Source: an uncultured Pelagibacteraceae bacterium (GTDB taxonomy: Bacteria; Pseudomonadota; Alphaproteobacteria; Pelagibacterales; Pelagibacteraceae). Taken from it: a DNA stretch of 64,000 nt. Of this stretch, positions 46,780-58,510 are shown one piece after another; position 1 is the stretch's first letter, and every line of letters starts with the position of its first letter. Position numbers and translations under genes: made by a program. Under the pieces are notes generated by a model, which saw nothing but the letters and a program-made list of their open reading frames with translations, searched no databases and was not told where the DNA came from. Where the stretch lies: contig CACOQN010000006.1 in the NCBI GenBank assembly GCA_902629285.1, forward strand, positions 23,762 to 87,761, written 5' to 3'.

Positions 46780-47547
46780 ATGTTCATTAATAATTTTGAC
46801 CCAGTAGCTTTAGAAATATTTTCTTTAGAAGTCAGGTGGTATTCTCTAGCTTATATATTTGGAATTTTATTGGGCTGGATACTTGCTAAAAAACTATTTA
46901 TCCAAAACATTGAAATTAAAAATAAATTTGATGATTATTTAACCTATTTAATTATAGGTATAATTTTAGGAGGCAGACTTGGTTACATTTTAATTTATAA
47001 TTTAAATTTTTATGTAAATAATCCACTTAACATATTTAAAATTTGGCAAGGTGGGATGTCCTTCCACGGTGGTTTAATTGGAGTTATTTTTGCAAGTTTA
47101 ATTTTTGCAAAAAAAAATAACCAAAACTCATTTTTGTATATGGATATTGTGGCCTTGGTTGCTCCAATAGGAATATTTTTTGGACGCATAGCAAACTTTA
47201 TAAATTCAGAGTTATATGGAACTATAACTAATGTACCTTGGGCAGTAACATTTATTCAAGTAGATAATCTTCCTAGACATCCCTCGCAATTATACGAAGC
47301 ACTATTAGAAGGTATATTTCTATTTTTATTATTAATTTATTTTAAAAATAAATTTTCAAGTAAACCTGGTGTAATTTCAGGATTATTTTTAATAATTTAC
47401 TCAATCTTCAGATTTATTGTAGAATTTTTTAGAGTACCAGATGAACAGATAGGTTATATATTTTTAAACTTGACGATGGGGCAAGTAGTAAGTTTAATAT
47501 TTTTAATATCAGGGGTAATTTTATTTTATTTTAAATATGAAACTTAA
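46780..47547 (+). CDS. lgt: Prolipoprotein diacylglyceryl transferase
   Basis: VRWYSLAYIFGILLGW, GGRLGYILIYN, GGMSFHGGLIGV, GRIANFINSELYG, RHPSQLYEALLEG. Confidence 0.97.
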   Translation: MFINNFDPVALEIFSLEVRWYSLAYIFGILLGWILAKKLFIQNIEIKNKFDDYLTYLIIGIILGGRLGYILIYNLNFYVNNPLNIFKIWQGGMSFHGGLIGVIFASLIFAKKNNQNSFLYMDIVALVAPIGIFFGRIANFINSELYGTITNVPWAVTFIQVDNLPRHPSQLYEALLEGIFLFLLLIYFKNKFSSKPGVISGLFLIIYSIFRFIVEFFRVPDEQIGYIFLNLTMGQVVSLIFLISGVILFYFKYET

Positions 47548-48589
47548 TAAAACAAATAATTTACCATTAGATCAATTTATAAATTTAGCTCTTTACGATA
47601 AGAAAAAAGGATATTATATGAAAAAAAATCCTTTTGGTGAAGATGGAGACTTTATTACTGCTCCCAATATCACAAGATTATTTTCAGAGATAATTGCAAT
47701 TTGGACAATTACTTTTTGGAAAAGTATTGGCTCTCCGAAAAAATTTAATTTAGTAGAATTAGGAGCCGGAAATGGTGAAATGATGAAAGTCATAGATGAG
47801 ACACTTATCAATTTTCCCGAGTGTTATGATGCCTGCAGTTTTATAATTCATGAAAAAAGTAATTTTTTAATAAATAAACAAAAAAAAAATTTAAATTCTA
47901 AAAAATTTTCATGGTTAAAAGACATTGGAAAAATAGAATCAAACCCAATAATTTTTTTAGCTAATGAATTCTTCGATGCAATACCAATCAAACAATTTTT
48001 TAAAAAAAAGGATGGTTGGTTTGAAAGATTTGTGAATTTAAACGATCTAAAAAAAGCCGAGTTTAAAGAAGAAAAAATTGATATAGAAAAAATTGAAAAA
48101 CATCTGAATTTCGAAATATCAAAAAATCAGAATGTTATAGAATATTCACCAGATACATTTAAATATTTAAGAACAATTTGTGATTTAATAAAAAAAAATG
48201 ATGGAGGAATATTAATTATTGATTATGGTTACGCAGATAGCAAAATGCATGAAACTCTTCAGGCAGTAAATAATCACAAATATTCTAATATTTTAGAAAA
48301 CATTGGAGACTCTGATATTACTTACAATATAAACTTTAATTCTTTTGAGAAATTTATAAATCAGTTTACAGAAATTAACTCAATTTTTACAAACCAAAAA
48401 AAATTTTTAACGAGGATGGGTATTCTCCAAAGAGCAGAAATAATCAGCAAAAATGTACCATTTTCTAAAAAAGCAGATTTATTTTATCGAGTAAAACGTT
48501 TGATAGATGAAAAGCAAATGGGTGAATTATTTAAAGTAATGCTTATAAAAAAAAAGAAAAATAATTTTAAAACAGGTTTTCAAAAATGA
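47537..48589 (+). CDS. SAM-dependent methyltransferase, MidA/NDUFAF7 family
   Basis: ALYDKKKGYYMKKNPFGEDGDFITAPNITRLFSE, VELGAGNGEMMKVI, FLANEFFDAIPIKQF. Confidence 0.88.
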   Translation: MKLNKTNNLPLDQFINLALYDKKKGYYMKKNPFGEDGDFITAPNITRLFSEIIAIWTITFWKSIGSPKKFNLVELGAGNGEMMKVIDETLINFPECYDACSFIIHEKSNFLINKQKKNLNSKKFSWLKDIGKIESNPIIFLANEFFDAIPIKQFFKKKDGWFERFVNLNDLKKAEFKEEKIDIEKIEKHLNFEISKNQNVIEYSPDTFKYLRTICDLIKKNDGGILIIDYGYADSKMHETLQAVNNHKYSNILENIGDSDITYNINFNSFEKFINQFTEINSIFTNQKKFLTRMGILQRAEIISKNVPFSKKADLFYRVKRLIDEKQMGELFKVMLIKKKKNNFKTGFQK

Positions 48590-49344
48590 TTAAATCAAAA
48601 AAACTCTCAAAAATAAAAACAATTAAACATGGTTTTTTCAATAAAACTGGCGGTAAATCAAAAAAAATTTATAAAAGTTTAAACTGTGGTCCTGGCTCTA
48701 AAGATAATTCGTCAGATGTAAAAAAAAATTTACAAATAGTAAAAAAAAAAATTAAAAGTACTGCTAAAAGTATTTTTTTACTTCATCAAATACATAGTAA
48801 TAAGTTTGTTTATATTGATAAAAAAAAAATATTTAAATTAAAACCAAAAGCAGACGCAGTAATTACAAATCAAAAAAACATACCAATTGGGGTTTTAACT
48901 GCTGACTGCGTGCCAATTTTAATCTGTGATGAAAGAATAAAATTAATTGCAGCAATTCATGCTGGGTGGAAAGGTGCTTACAAGAATATAATAAGCAGAG
49001 TAATCCAATTTATGATCAAAAAAGGAGCTAATCCTAAAAACATTACTGCAGCTATCGGACCTGCTATCTCACCAAAAAATTATGAAGTGAAAAAAGATTT
49101 TAAAAGTAAATTTATTAAAAAGGATAGAAAAAATAATAAATTTTTTAAAATTAAGTACAAAAAGCTTTATTTTGATTTACCTAATTATGTAAAATCATGT
49201 CTTTTAAATAATAAAATAAAAAATATTGAGTCTCTAAATATTGATACATTTGATATCAATAATAATTTTTTTAGTGCGAGAAGAGCTTTAAAACTGAATC
49301 ATGATGATTATGGTAGAAATATTTCAATAATTATGCTTAATTAG
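48586..49344 (+). CDS. pgeF: Purine nucleoside phosphorylase-like/YfiH (laccase domain) protein
   Basis: [60 protein letters not shown]. Confidence 0.9.
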   Translation: MIKSKKLSKIKTIKHGFFNKTGGKSKKIYKSLNCGPGSKDNSSDVKKNLQIVKKKIKSTAKSIFLLHQIHSNKFVYIDKKKIFKLKPKADAVITNQKNIPIGVLTADCVPILICDERIKLIAAIHAGWKGAYKNIISRVIQFMIKKGANPKNITAAIGPAISPKNYEVKKDFKSKFIKKDRKNNKFFKIKYKKLYFDLPNYVKSCLLNNKIKNIESLNIDTFDINNNFFSARRALKLNHDDYGRNISIIMLN

Positions 49345-49352
49345 TCTTTTTA

Positions 49353-50285
49353 ATGAAATTATTATCCGGAAATAGCAATAAGCCTCTAAGCAAGAATATT
49401 GCTAAATATCTAAAATCTAAATTAGTTAACTCTAGCATTAGAAACTTTTCTGATGGTGAAATCTACGTTGAAATTAATGAAAATATTAGAGGTAATAGTA
49501 TTTTTTTAATTCAATCCATTTCATCTCCCGCAAATGATAACTTAATGGAACTTTTGCTATGTGTTGATGCACTTAAAAGATCTTCTGCAAAAAATATTAC
49601 TGCTGTTATCCCTTACTTTGGTTATGCAAGACAAGATAGAAAAGTTGCACCAAGAACATCGATATCAGCTAAACTAGTCTCAAATCTTATAACTAAAGCA
49701 GGGGCAGATAGAGTTGTAACTGTCGATTTGCATGCGGGTCAAATTCAAGGTTTCTTTGATATTCCAGTAGATAACTTGTTTGCAACGCCTATATTTGCAA
49801 GACATATAAAAAAAAAGATAAAGAATAAAAACCTAATTTGCGTAGCTCCAGACGTGGGCGGCACTGAAAGAGCCAGAGCACTAGGAAAAATTTTGAATGT
49901 TGGATTGGCTATTGTAGATAAAAGAAGACCCAAGCCAGGTCAATCGCAAGTAATGAATATTGTTGGAGATGTGAAAGGAAAAACTTGTATTATTGTTGAT
50001 GATATAATCGATTCTGGTGGAACAATAGTAAACTCAGCTAAAGCTTTGAAAGATCGAGGTGCAAAAGAAGTTTATGTGTATATTACACATGGTGTACTCA
50101 GCGGGGAAGCAGTCAAAAAAATAAAAAAATCTGAAATAAAAAATTTAGTAATTACTGACACAATTGATAACATGAATAGAGTTAAAGGCGCTAAAAACAT
50201 TGAGGTTCTATCAATTTCAAGCCTGATGGGTGAAGCAATTAAAAGGATATCTAATTCAACCTCAGTATCAGATTTATTCAAATAA
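49353..50285 (+). CDS. prs: Ribose-phosphate pyrophosphokinase
   Basis: [67 protein letters not shown]. Confidence 0.97.
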   Translation: MKLLSGNSNKPLSKNIAKYLKSKLVNSSIRNFSDGEIYVEINENIRGNSIFLIQSISSPANDNLMELLLCVDALKRSSAKNITAVIPYFGYARQDRKVAPRTSISAKLVSNLITKAGADRVVTVDLHAGQIQGFFDIPVDNLFATPIFARHIKKKIKNKNLICVAPDVGGTERARALGKILNVGLAIVDKRRPKPGQSQVMNIVGDVKGKTCIIVDDIIDSGGTIVNSAKALKDRGAKEVYVYITHGVLSGEAVKKIKKSEIKNLVITDTIDNMNRVKGAKNIEVLSISSLMGEAIKRISNSTSVSDLFK

Positions 50286-50330
50286 ATACCTTGAGTTATT
50301 AAGGAACTTAAGCTAAAAACCTTTGTTTTT

Positions 50331-51044
50331 ATGAATTCACTAGACGCCAATATCAGAAATACCAAAACCAAAGGTGAATTAAATTCATTGAGGGATAACG
50401 GTAATGTACCTGCTATAATTTATGGTGGAGAGGCTCAAAACGAAAAAATTTCTATATCAAAGAAAACACTCAAAATACTAATAGAGAATGAAAATTTTTT
50501 ATCATCCATTATAACTTTAAAAATTGATGGTAAAACTCAAAAAGCTCTTCCAAGAGAAATAAAATATGACATTATTTCAGATGAACCAATTCATGTAGAT
50601 TTTCTAAGAATTGTTGCAGGAATAAAAGTCAGAATTGAAGTACCAGTTAAATTTTTAAATCATGAAAAATCTCCTGGATTAAAAAGAGGTGGAGTTTTAA
50701 ACATAGTAAGAAGAAAAGTTGAATTAAAATGTCCAAGCGAAAAAATTCCTGAAAATCTTGTGATTGATCTTGATGGAGTAGATATTGGAGAAAGTTTTAA
50801 GATTTCTTCTATAAATCTTGATGCTGACGTAACCCCAACTATTCAAGGAAGAGATTTTGTAATTGCAACATTAGCAGCCCCAACTGTTATGAAAGAGCCA
50901 GAAAAACCTGCAGAAGCTGAGGCAGCTGAGGGAGAAGGTGCTGAGGGTGCTGAGGCAGCAGGAGCTGAAGGTGGAGATAAACCGGCTGTCGATGGTGATA
51001 AAAAAGAAGGTGAAGACAAAAAACCTGCTGAAGAAAAAAAATAA
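50331..51044 (+). CDS. rplY: 50S ribosomal protein L25/Ctc with extended acidic tail
   Basis: GNVPAIIYGGEAQNEKISISKKTL; PREIKYDIISDEPIHVDFLRI; C-terminal Glu/Ala/Gly/Lys low-complexity tail. Confidence 0.92.
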   Translation: MNSLDANIRNTKTKGELNSLRDNGNVPAIIYGGEAQNEKISISKKTLKILIENENFLSSIITLKIDGKTQKALPREIKYDIISDEPIHVDFLRIVAGIKVRIEVPVKFLNHEKSPGLKRGGVLNIVRRKVELKCPSEKIPENLVIDLDGVDIGESFKISSINLDADVTPTIQGRDFVIATLAAPTVMKEPEKPAEAEAAEGEGAEGAEAAGAEGGDKPAVDGDKKEGEDKKPAEEKK

Positions 51045-51085
51045 GTTAATCTAATTTGAATTTTATTCTCCAAAATTAATATTTT

Positions 51086-51646
51086 ATGCTTTTACTTGTA
51101 GGATTAGGCAATCCAACCCCTGACAGCGAAAATAACAGGCATAATATTGGTTTCAAAATTATAGATGCAATAAATAAAAAATTCGGGCTCTCAAAACAAA
51201 AACCAAAATTTAAAGGGCTTCTCACAACTGGAAATGTGGGAGACCAAAAAATTTATGCTATAAAACCTTTAACTTTTATGAACAATTCTGGAATTTGTAT
51301 TAGAGAGTTAATTGAATATTTTAAAATAGATGCTGAAGATATAATTGTTTTTCATGATGACTTAGATGTGGAGTTTGGAAAAATAAAAGCAAAATTTGGT
51401 GGTTCAGATGCAGGACATAACGGGATTGCTTCAATAGATAAATTTATTGGTAAAGATTATTCAAGAGTAAGAATAGGAATCGGTAAACCAAAAGATAAAA
51501 TGGAAGTAAGCGATTTTGTTCTTCAAAATTTTGATGAGGATGAAATGCTTGGATTAGAAAAAATTACTAACAATATTACAGATTCTATTTCAATACTCAT
51601 CGACAAAAAATTAGATTTATTTTCTAGTACTGTAAATAATAAATAA
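51086..51646 (+). CDS. pth: Peptidyl-tRNA hydrolase
   Basis: LLVGLGNPTPDSENNRHNIGF, KPLTFMNNSG, VFHDDLDVEFGKIKAKFGGSDAGHNGIASI. Confidence 0.96.
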   Translation: MLLLVGLGNPTPDSENNRHNIGFKIIDAINKKFGLSKQKPKFKGLLTTGNVGDQKIYAIKPLTFMNNSGICIRELIEYFKIDAEDIIVFHDDLDVEFGKIKAKFGGSDAGHNGIASIDKFIGKDYSRVRIGIGKPKDKMEVSDFVLQNFDEDEMLGLEKITNNITDSISILIDKKLDLFSSTVNNK

Positions 51647-52719
51647 TGAGTTTTAAATGTGGAATTGTTGGTTTGCCTAATGTGGGTAAATCTACACTCT
51701 TCAATGCTCTTACAAACTCAAGCAAAGCCCAAGCTGCAAATTTTCCTTTTTGTACAATAGATCCCAATGTAGGAGTGGTCCCCGTTCCAGATAAAAGATT
51801 GAACAAATTATCAGAAGTTTCAAAATCAAAAAAAACAATAAATACAACTATTTCATTTGTAGATATTGCTGGTCTTGTGAAAGGTGCATCTAAAGGTGAA
51901 GGATTAGGTAATAAATTTCTGTCCCATATAAGAGAAGTTGATGCAGTAATTCATATGATTAGATGCTTTGACTCAGATGATATTCAAAATGTTAATCCTG
52001 ATGTTGATCCTATAAGAGATCTTGAAATTATTGAAACTGAGATGATGTTGGCTGATATAGAATCTATTCAAAAACGACTTGAGAAAAATAATAAGAAAAA
52101 TGTGGACGAAGATCAGCTTAAGATTTTAGAGATTGCATTAGACTGCATTAATAATGATAAAGATATATCAATATTAAAATCTCAATTTAATACAAAACAG
52201 CTTAATCAAAGTGGTCTTTTATCAATAAAACCAAAGATTTTTGTTTGTAATGTTGATGAGCAAAGTATAAAGGATGAAAATAAATATACTAAAAAATTTA
52301 TTGAAAAATTTGGAAGAAATAACACTCTGATAGTTTCTGCAGACATAGAAAACCAAATCAATGAGTTGGCAGAAGATGAAAAAAAAAATTATATGGATAT
52401 GATTGGTTTAAAAGATACAGGTCTAAGTATGTTAATTCAAAAAGGCTATAAAATATTAGAACTTGAAACGTATTTTACTTCTGGGCCTGAAGAAACAAGA
52501 GCTTGGACTATACAAAAAAACTGCACTGCTCCCAAAGCTGCAGGAGAAATTCATACAGATTTTGAAAAAGGTTTTATCAGAGCTGAAACCATATCATATG
52601 AGGATTTCATTTTTTATAATGGATGGGTTAATTCAAAAGAAAATGGTAAAATGAGATTAGAGGGAAAAGATTATATTGTAAAGGATGGAGATGTTTTAAA
52701 CTTCAGATTCAATACGTGA
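51646..52719 (+). CDS. ychF: Redox-regulated GTPase/ATPase YchF (Obg family)
   Basis: CGIVGLPNVGKSTLFNALTNS, NFPFCTIDPNVGVVPVPD, C-terminal TGS domain. Confidence 0.96.
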   Translation: MSFKCGIVGLPNVGKSTLFNALTNSSKAQAANFPFCTIDPNVGVVPVPDKRLNKLSEVSKSKKTINTTISFVDIAGLVKGASKGEGLGNKFLSHIREVDAVIHMIRCFDSDDIQNVNPDVDPIRDLEIIETEMMLADIESIQKRLEKNNKKNVDEDQLKILEIALDCINNDKDISILKSQFNTKQLNQSGLLSIKPKIFVCNVDEQSIKDENKYTKKFIEKFGRNNTLIVSADIENQINELAEDEKKNYMDMIGLKDTGLSMLIQKGYKILELETYFTSGPEETRAWTIQKNCTAPKAAGEIHTDFEKGFIRAETISYEDFIFYNGWVNSKENGKMRLEGKDYIVKDGDVLNFRFNT

Positions 52720-53475
52720 CCAGATCTTTTTCATACTGAAGTAAACTAAAGTAGTTAGAATTATTAAATAAATAATTGCTTTAAAACCCATTCTGTGTCT
52801 AGCCTCTAAGTGAGGTTCAGCCGCCCACATTAAAAAAGTGGTAACATCTTTTGACATCTGTTCAACACTAGCTGTTGTTCCATCGCCGTACTCTATTATT
52901 CCATCTGAAAGAGGTGCTGACATTTTAATTTTATTACCGTACATATATTTATTATAATGAACACCTTCATCTAAAATCATTCCAGCTGGTGCTGTTTCAT
53001 ATCCTTGTAATAAAGAGTAAATATAGTCTACTCCGCCACCTCTAGCCTTAACTAAAACAGACATATCTGGCGGGTATGCACCGCCATTTGCAGCTTGAGC
53101 AGCCTTTTCATTTTCATAAGGCATAACAAATTTATCTGATAATTTGGCAGGTCTAGTAAACATTTCCCCATCTGCATTAGGTCCATCTACAACTTCAAAT
53201 GAGGCAGCAATCGCTTTAGCTTGTTCTACTGAAAACTCAGGACCGCCCTTCTCTGATAAGTTTCTATAACTAAGGTATTTCATGGAATGACAAGCTGCGC
53301 ATACCTCGGTATAAACTTGGTAACCTCTTTGAAGAGAACCTCTATCAAATTTTCCGAATAGACCCTTAAAACTCCAGTCTGTCTTTAAATAATCAACTTT
53401 TTCTGCAGCTATTGATTGAGAAAAAATAGAGAAAATTAAAGCTAAAATTGAACAGAATTTTATATAAGTTTTCAC
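52696..53475 (-). CDS. petC: Cytochrome c1 of the bc1 complex
   Basis: Heme motif CAACHSMKYLSYRNL; single C-terminal TM. Confidence 0.93.
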   Translation of the reverse strand: MKTYIKFCSILALIFSIFSQSIAAEKVDYLKTDWSFKGLFGKFDRGSLQRGYQVYTEVCAACHSMKYLSYRNLSEKGGPEFSVEQAKAIAASFEVVDGPNADGEMFTRPAKLSDKFVMPYENEKAAQAANGGAYPPDMSVLVKARGGGVDYIYSLLQGYETAPAGMILDEGVHYNKYMYGNKIKMSAPLSDGIIEYGDGTTASVEQMSKDVTTFLMWAAEPHLEARHRMGFKAIIYLIILTTLVYFSMKKIWSRIESEV

Positions 53476-53476
53476 T

Positions 53477-54739
53477 TTATTCTATTTTACTTTCCTTTTG
53501 TTTTACCATAGCAAGATTTGGGTTCCCTCCCAAAACTGGTTCAGTAATACTTAGTGGAATTGGTATAGTTTTTTCTTTAAAACCTAAAACAGGTAATATC
53601 ACTAAAAAATGAAGGAAATAATAAGCTGTCGCAACTCTTGCTATTAACAAGTAAAGCCCCTCAGCTGGCATTGCCCCCACATAACCTAAAATCAATACAT
53701 CGGCAACAAGTATCCAATAAAATTGTCTATATAAAGGTCTAAATACTGCTGATCTTATCTTAGATGTATCTAACCAAGGTAAAACTGCTAAAATTAATAT
53801 TGCAGACAGCATTGCAACAACACCTAATAATTTGTCTGGAACAGATCTTAAAATTGCATAAAAAGGTAACAGATACCATTCAGGCACAATATGAGCAGGT
53901 GTTACCATTGGATTGGCTTCTATATAATTATCCGCATGACCTAAAATATTTGGTGAATAAAAAACAAAGAAAGCAAATACAATCATAAACATTAGTAAGG
54001 CAAAACCATCTTTAATAACAATGTATGGATGAAATGGTACAGTGTCTTTTGAAGGTTTTTTAATATCTATTCCAATGGGATTATTATTACCTGGTACATG
54101 TAAAGCCCATATATGTAAAACAACTAAACCTAAAATTAAAAAAGGAATTAAGTAATGTAATGTAAAAAATCTTGTTAAAGTTGGATTATCAACTGAATAT
54201 CCTCCCCATAACCAAGTAACAATCCCTTCCCCAACAAGAGGAATAGCACTAAATAGATTAGTAATAACCGTAGCACCCCAAAAACTCATTTGTCCCCATG
54301 GTAATACGTACCCCATAAACGCTGCAGCCATCATTAACAAATATATAATTATACCAAGTATCCATATAATTTCTCTTGGTGATTTGTAAGATCCATAAAA
54401 TAATGATCTAAATATATGAATGTAAACAGCTAAAAAAAACATTGATGCACCATTTGCATGAATATATCTAATTAACCAACCATAGTTAACATCACGCATG
54501 ATATGTTCAACGCTTTCAAAAGCCATATCGGCATGAGCAATGTAATGCATAGCTAAAGTTAAACCTGTTACTATTTGAGTAATTAAACAAAAAGTTAAAA
54601 TTCCTCCAAATGTCCACCAATAATTTAAATTTTTGGGAGTTGGGTAGTCAGTTAGATGATTTGCAAGAGTTAATAATGGCAATCGGTCATTAAACCACTG
54701 CCCTACTTTAGATTTTGGTGTGTAATTGTGTTCACTCAT
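53477..54739 (-). CDS. petB: Cytochrome b of the bc1 complex
   Basis: [50 protein letters not shown]. Confidence 0.97.
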   Translation of the reverse strand: MSEHNYTPKSKVGQWFNDRLPLLTLANHLTDYPTPKNLNYWWTFGGILTFCLITQIVTGLTLAMHYIAHADMAFESVEHIMRDVNYGWLIRYIHANGASMFFLAVYIHIFRSLFYGSYKSPREIIWILGIIIYLLMMAAAFMGYVLPWGQMSFWGATVITNLFSAIPLVGEGIVTWLWGGYSVDNPTLTRFFTLHYLIPFLILGLVVLHIWALHVPGNNNPIGIDIKKPSKDTVPFHPYIVIKDGFALLMFMIVFAFFVFYSPNILGHADNYIEANPMVTPAHIVPEWYLLPFYAILRSVPDKLLGVVAMLSAILILAVLPWLDTSKIRSAVFRPLYRQFYWILVADVLILGYVGAMPAEGLYLLIARVATAYYFLHFLVILPVLGFKEKTIPIPLSITEPVLGGNPNLAMVKQKESKIE

Positions 54740-54747
54740 TTTATTTT

Positions 54748-55257
54748 TTATCCAATTTTAATCGTATTAGCATTAACAAATTCGTATTTAGGTATTTCCA
54801 TATTCCAAGGCGCTGGTCCTTTTCTAATTCTTCCTGAAGTATCATAATGAGATCCATGACAGGGACAGAACCAACCATTATAATCTCCCTTGTCATTTAG
54901 AGGTACGCATCCTAAATGTGTGCATACACCTAACATAACAAGCCATTCTGGATTTTTTGCTCTATCCTCATCTTTTTCAGGATGTATTAAATCCTCCATT
55001 TTAACTGATCTTGCTTCATTAATTTCTTCTTGTGTTCTCCGTCTAATAAAGACTGGCTTACCCCTCCACAACACAGTAATTGTATTTCCTGGTGTAACTG
55101 AACTAATATCAACCTCTGTGCTAGCAAGTGCTTTAACAGATGCATCTGGGTTCATTTGATCTATCATTGGCCACACCACAGCAGCTGCACCAACAGCTCC
55201 TACTGCTGTAGTAGCTGTAAATAAAAAATCTCTTCTTTTTGTTTTTTTTTCAGACAC
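54748..55257 (-). CDS. petA: Rieske iron-sulfur subunit of the bc1 complex
   Basis: [16 protein letters not shown] (Tat-like), CTHLGC and CPCHGSHYD motifs. Confidence 0.97.
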   Translation of the reverse strand: MSEKKTKRRDFLFTATTAVGAVGAAAVVWPMIDQMNPDASVKALASTEVDISSVTPGNTITVLWRGKPVFIRRRTQEEINEARSVKMEDLIHPEKDEDRAKNPEWLVMLGVCTHLGCVPLNDKGDYNGWFCPCHGSHYDTSGRIRKGPAPWNMEIPKYEFVNANTIKIG

Positions 55258-55348
55258 TTTTAGTAACTTTAATTGTTATCTCTTTTTGATTTAAACAGTT
55301 AATATACAATTTCATATAATATAAAATAATTATTTTACTACTGAAAGA

Positions 55349-55822
55349 ATGACACATAATTCAACATTTTTAGGACCCAAAATAGCTTTATATGAGCCTG
55401 ATATACCGCAGAATACCGCTGCAATAATAAGAACATGCGCTTGTTTAGGTGCTAGGTTAGAAATAATTGAACCATGTGGCTTTCTATTGTCAGACAAACG
55501 TTTTAAAAGGGTGATTATGGACTATCTAGACTACAGTCAAATTAAGTTCTATCAAAGCTCTGAAAAATTTTTTGAAGCAAAAGATAAACAAAGAATTGTA
55601 TTAATGACAACTAAAGGTTCAACAAATTATACTAAATTTAAATTTAAATCTGATGATACTATATTATTTGGAAGAGAAAGTGCTGGAGTACCTAAGAAAG
55701 TTCATGAATTAATTCAAAATCGTCTTAAAATACCGATGAAAAATCAAGCGAGATCACTCAACATTGCATCATCTGTTGCAATTGTTTTGGCAGAAAGTTT
55801 ACGTCAAATAAAATTAATATAA
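55349..55822 (+). CDS. trmL: tRNA (cytidine(34)-2'-O)-methyltransferase (SPOUT)
   Basis: ALYEPDIPQNTAAIIRTCACLGARLEIIEPCGF, LFGRESAGVP, IPMKNQARSLNIASSVAIV. Confidence 0.92.
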   Translation: MTHNSTFLGPKIALYEPDIPQNTAAIIRTCACLGARLEIIEPCGFLLSDKRFKRVIMDYLDYSQIKFYQSSEKFFEAKDKQRIVLMTTKGSTNYTKFKFKSDDTILFGRESAGVPKKVHELIQNRLKIPMKNQARSLNIASSVAIVLAESLRQIKLI

Positions 55823-55823
55823 A

Positions 55824-56651
55824 ATGGATATTTCAATCAAAAAAGACTTAACAAGCAACTGGTTTAAATTATTACAAGATGCAATATGTAATGATATTTT
55901 AAAAATTGAAAAAAATAAAATAAATTTTAAATCAAATCTTTGGAAAAGAAGCGATAAAAAAGACGAAGGAGGCGGTGAATATAGAATTCTCAAAAATGGA
56001 AAAATTTTTGAAAAAGTAGGAGTAAACTTTTCAAAAGTAAATGGAAAATTTCCAAAACAATTTCAAAAAAGTATACCAGGTGCAAGCAAAAATCCCAAGT
56101 TTTGGGCCTCAGGAATTTCAGTTGTCATGCATATGCAAAACCCTAATATTCCTGCAATGCATTTCAATACTAGATTTATTTGTACAACTAAAAATTGGTT
56201 TGGTGGTGGAATGGATGTAACACCAGCAATTAAAGATGAAAAAGAAAAGATAAATTTTCATAAAATTTTAAAAGTAATGTGCGATAGACATAATAAAAAT
56301 TATTATCAAAAATATAAAAAGTGGTGTGATGAGTATTTTTATTTACCTCATAGAAAAGAACCAAGAGGCATTGGTGGAATTTTTTTTGATTATAAAAATG
56401 ATAATTTTGAAAATGATTTTAAATTTGTGAGGGATGTTGGGGTAACTTTTCAAATGATGTTTAATGAAATAATTAGAAATAAAATAAAAAGAAAATGGAC
56501 TTTAAAAGATAAAGAGCTTCAGTATATAAAAAGAGGACGATACGCAGAATTTAACCTTCTTTATGATAGAGGAACAAAATTTGGATTACAAACTGGTGGT
56601 AATGTTGAAGGAATTTTAATGTCATTACCTCCGATTGCAAAATGGAAATAA
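55824..56651 (+). CDS. hemF: Oxygen-dependent coproporphyrinogen-III oxidase
   Basis: FNTRFICT...[54 protein letters not shown]-type C-terminus. Confidence 0.95.
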   Translation: MDISIKKDLTSNWFKLLQDAICNDILKIEKNKINFKSNLWKRSDKKDEGGGEYRILKNGKIFEKVGVNFSKVNGKFPKQFQKSIPGASKNPKFWASGISVVMHMQNPNIPAMHFNTRFICTTKNWFGGGMDVTPAIKDEKEKINFHKILKVMCDRHNKNYYQKYKKWCDEYFYLPHRKEPRGIGGIFFDYKNDNFENDFKFVRDVGVTFQMMFNEIIRNKIKRKWTLKDKELQYIKRGRYAEFNLLYDRGTKFGLQTGGNVEGILMSLPPIAKWK

Positions 56652-57129
56652 AATGGATAAAGAACCAATTACACTAAATGGGTTAAATAAGCTTAAAGAA
56701 GAATTAGTTTTTTTAAAAGAAAAAAAAAGACCTGAAATTGTGGCTGCAATTGCAGAAGCAAGATCCCATGGAGACCTTAAAGAAAACGCTGAATATCATG
56801 CAGCTAAAGAAGAGCAATCTCACAACGAGGGAAGAATAACTGAAATCAATGATATTATTGCAAGAGCAAATGTTATTGATGTTACAAAACTAAATAATGA
56901 AGGAAAAGTAATTTTTGGATCAACAGTTTTTTTAGAAGATTTAGACACTGGCGAAAAAATTAATTACAAAATCGTCGGTAGAGATGAAGCAGATCTAAAA
57001 CAAAAACTAATTTTCTTTCAATCGCCAATAGGCAAAGGTTTAATAGGTAAAAATAAAAGTGATTTAGTTGAAATAATTACCCCCTCAGGAGTAAAAAATT
57101 TTGAAATCAAAGATGTACAATATATTTAA
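56635..57129 (+). CDS. greA: Transcription elongation factor GreA
   Basis: [46 protein letters not shown]. Confidence 0.96.
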   Translation: MQNGNKMDKEPITLNGLNKLKEELVFLKEKKRPEIVAAIAEARSHGDLKENAEYHAAKEEQSHNEGRITEINDIIARANVIDVTKLNNEGKVIFGSTVFLEDLDTGEKINYKIVGRDEADLKQKLIFFQSPIGKGLIGKNKSDLVEIITPSGVKNFEIKDVQYI

Positions 57130-58400
57130 TTTTTAACTATTAGTTGCACTTCCTTATCAGAAATTTGAAATCCATTTTGAACCCAAGTTTCTTCAATTTT
57201 TTTTAATTTACTTCCTAAAGTTTTACCTTCAGGAATTTGAAATTTTGACATAAGTAAATCAGCACCTATTGGCAAGGTTGGAATTGCTTTTTCTTTATAA
57301 GTATTTAATAATTTTATTAGATTTTTATCTAACTTTTTTGAGGTGAAAATTTTAAAATTAATTATATCGATTACTGCTTGTCGACTGTTAAAATAAAAAA
57401 ACTTATTCAAATTTTTCTCTGTTAATTTGTTAAAAATTACTCTCTCTCTATAAAAAAAATTTATTAATTTTAATCTATTCTGATCTTTTTTTGACATTTT
57501 AAATTTAAAAAGGAAATAATCAACATTATCAGTCCCATCAATCACTAAAAGAGCAATTAAGAATATAAAGTCAATTTTTAAAAAATTTTCTGCTGCATAA
57601 ATGTTTAGTTTTTTAAAATTACTAAAATTCTTTAATTGAGGGAAGATTAGTTGTATAAGTTCTAAACTTTCTTTGTCTTTAAACAGTTTTAAAAATCCAT
57701 TTGAACTTGTAATTTTTTTTAATTCATCGATTAATCTCTCAGATGATATTTTTGAAATTCCATCAATATTTTTTTTTATATTTTTTATTATGCCTGACTG
57801 ATGCTTATGATTTGAGTAATTTAAGTAAAATCTTAAATACCTTAAAATACGTAAATAATCCTCTTGAATTCTTTTTTCTGCGTTACCAATAAAATTAATA
57901 TTACCCTCTTCCAAATCTTTTTTTCCGTAAAATGGATCAAATAAGTTACCATCGCAATCAGCATAAATTGAATTAATAGTAAAATCCCTTCTAGAGGCAT
58001 CTTCCTTCCAATCTAAAGAATACTCTACTGCAGCATGTCTTCCATCAGTCGAAACGTCCTTCCTTAGTGAAGTAATTTCAAATTTATATTCATTAATTAC
58101 TGCAGTTATAGTTCCGTACTCGATTCCTGTTTCATAATAACTTATTTGTTTTTTTTTGAGAACTTCGCATACTTCTAGAGGTGTTAAATTTGTTGCTAAG
58201 TCAATGTCATCAACATTTTCTTTTTTTATCACTTTTCTTACACATCCACCAACATATCTAATTTCACTTGTCTCTGAAAAATTATTTATTGCTTCAAAAA
58301 TTTTATTTGCAGGAGTTGTTAAAGTAATTTGTTTTAGATTTTGACTGATATAATCAAGATTTTTCGATCGGGAAAAAAATTTATCTAAAAAATTTTTCAT
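57126..58400 (-). CDS. cca: CCA tRNA nucleotidyltransferase/poly(A) polymerase family
   Basis: [68 protein letters not shown]. Confidence 0.93.
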   Translation of the reverse strand: MKNFLDKFFSRSKNLDYISQNLKQITLTTPANKIFEAINNFSETSEIRYVGGCVRKVIKKENVDDIDLATNLTPLEVCEVLKKKQISYYETGIEYGTITAVINEYKFEITSLRKDVSTDGRHAAVEYSLDWKEDASRRDFTINSIYADCDGNLFDPFYGKKDLEEGNINFIGNAEKRIQEDYLRILRYLRFYLNYSNHKHQSGIIKNIKKNIDGISKISSERLIDELKKITSSNGFLKLFKDKESLELIQLIFPQLKNFSNFKKLNIYAAENFLKIDFIFLIALLVIDGTDNVDYFLFKFKMSKKDQNRLKLINFFYRERVIFNKLTEKNLNKFFYFNSRQAVIDIINFKIFTSKKLDKNLIKLLNTYKEKAIPTLPIGADLLMSKFQIPEGKTLGSKLKKIEETWVQNGFQISDKEVQLIVKN

Positions 58401-58403
58401 AAA

Positions 58404-58477
58404 TGGCTGGGGCGCTAGGATTCGAACCTAGGATGCAGGTACCAAAAACCCGTGCCTTACCACTTGGCTACGCCCCA
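58404..58477 (-). tRNA. tRNA-Gln(TTG)
   Basis: TGGGGCGTAGCCAAGTGGTAAGGCACGGGTTTTTGGTACCTGCATCCTAGGTTCGAATCCTAGCGCCCCAGCCA; anticodon loop TTTTGGT, encoded CCA. Confidence 0.95.
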
Positions 58478-58510
58478 ATAATAGCTTCCTATAACATAAA
58501 AATATAAAAT

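Noticed and set aside
50843-51073. 76-aa minus-strand Ser/Ala/Pro-rich ORF
   Set aside because: Antisense translation of the L25 low-complexity tail.
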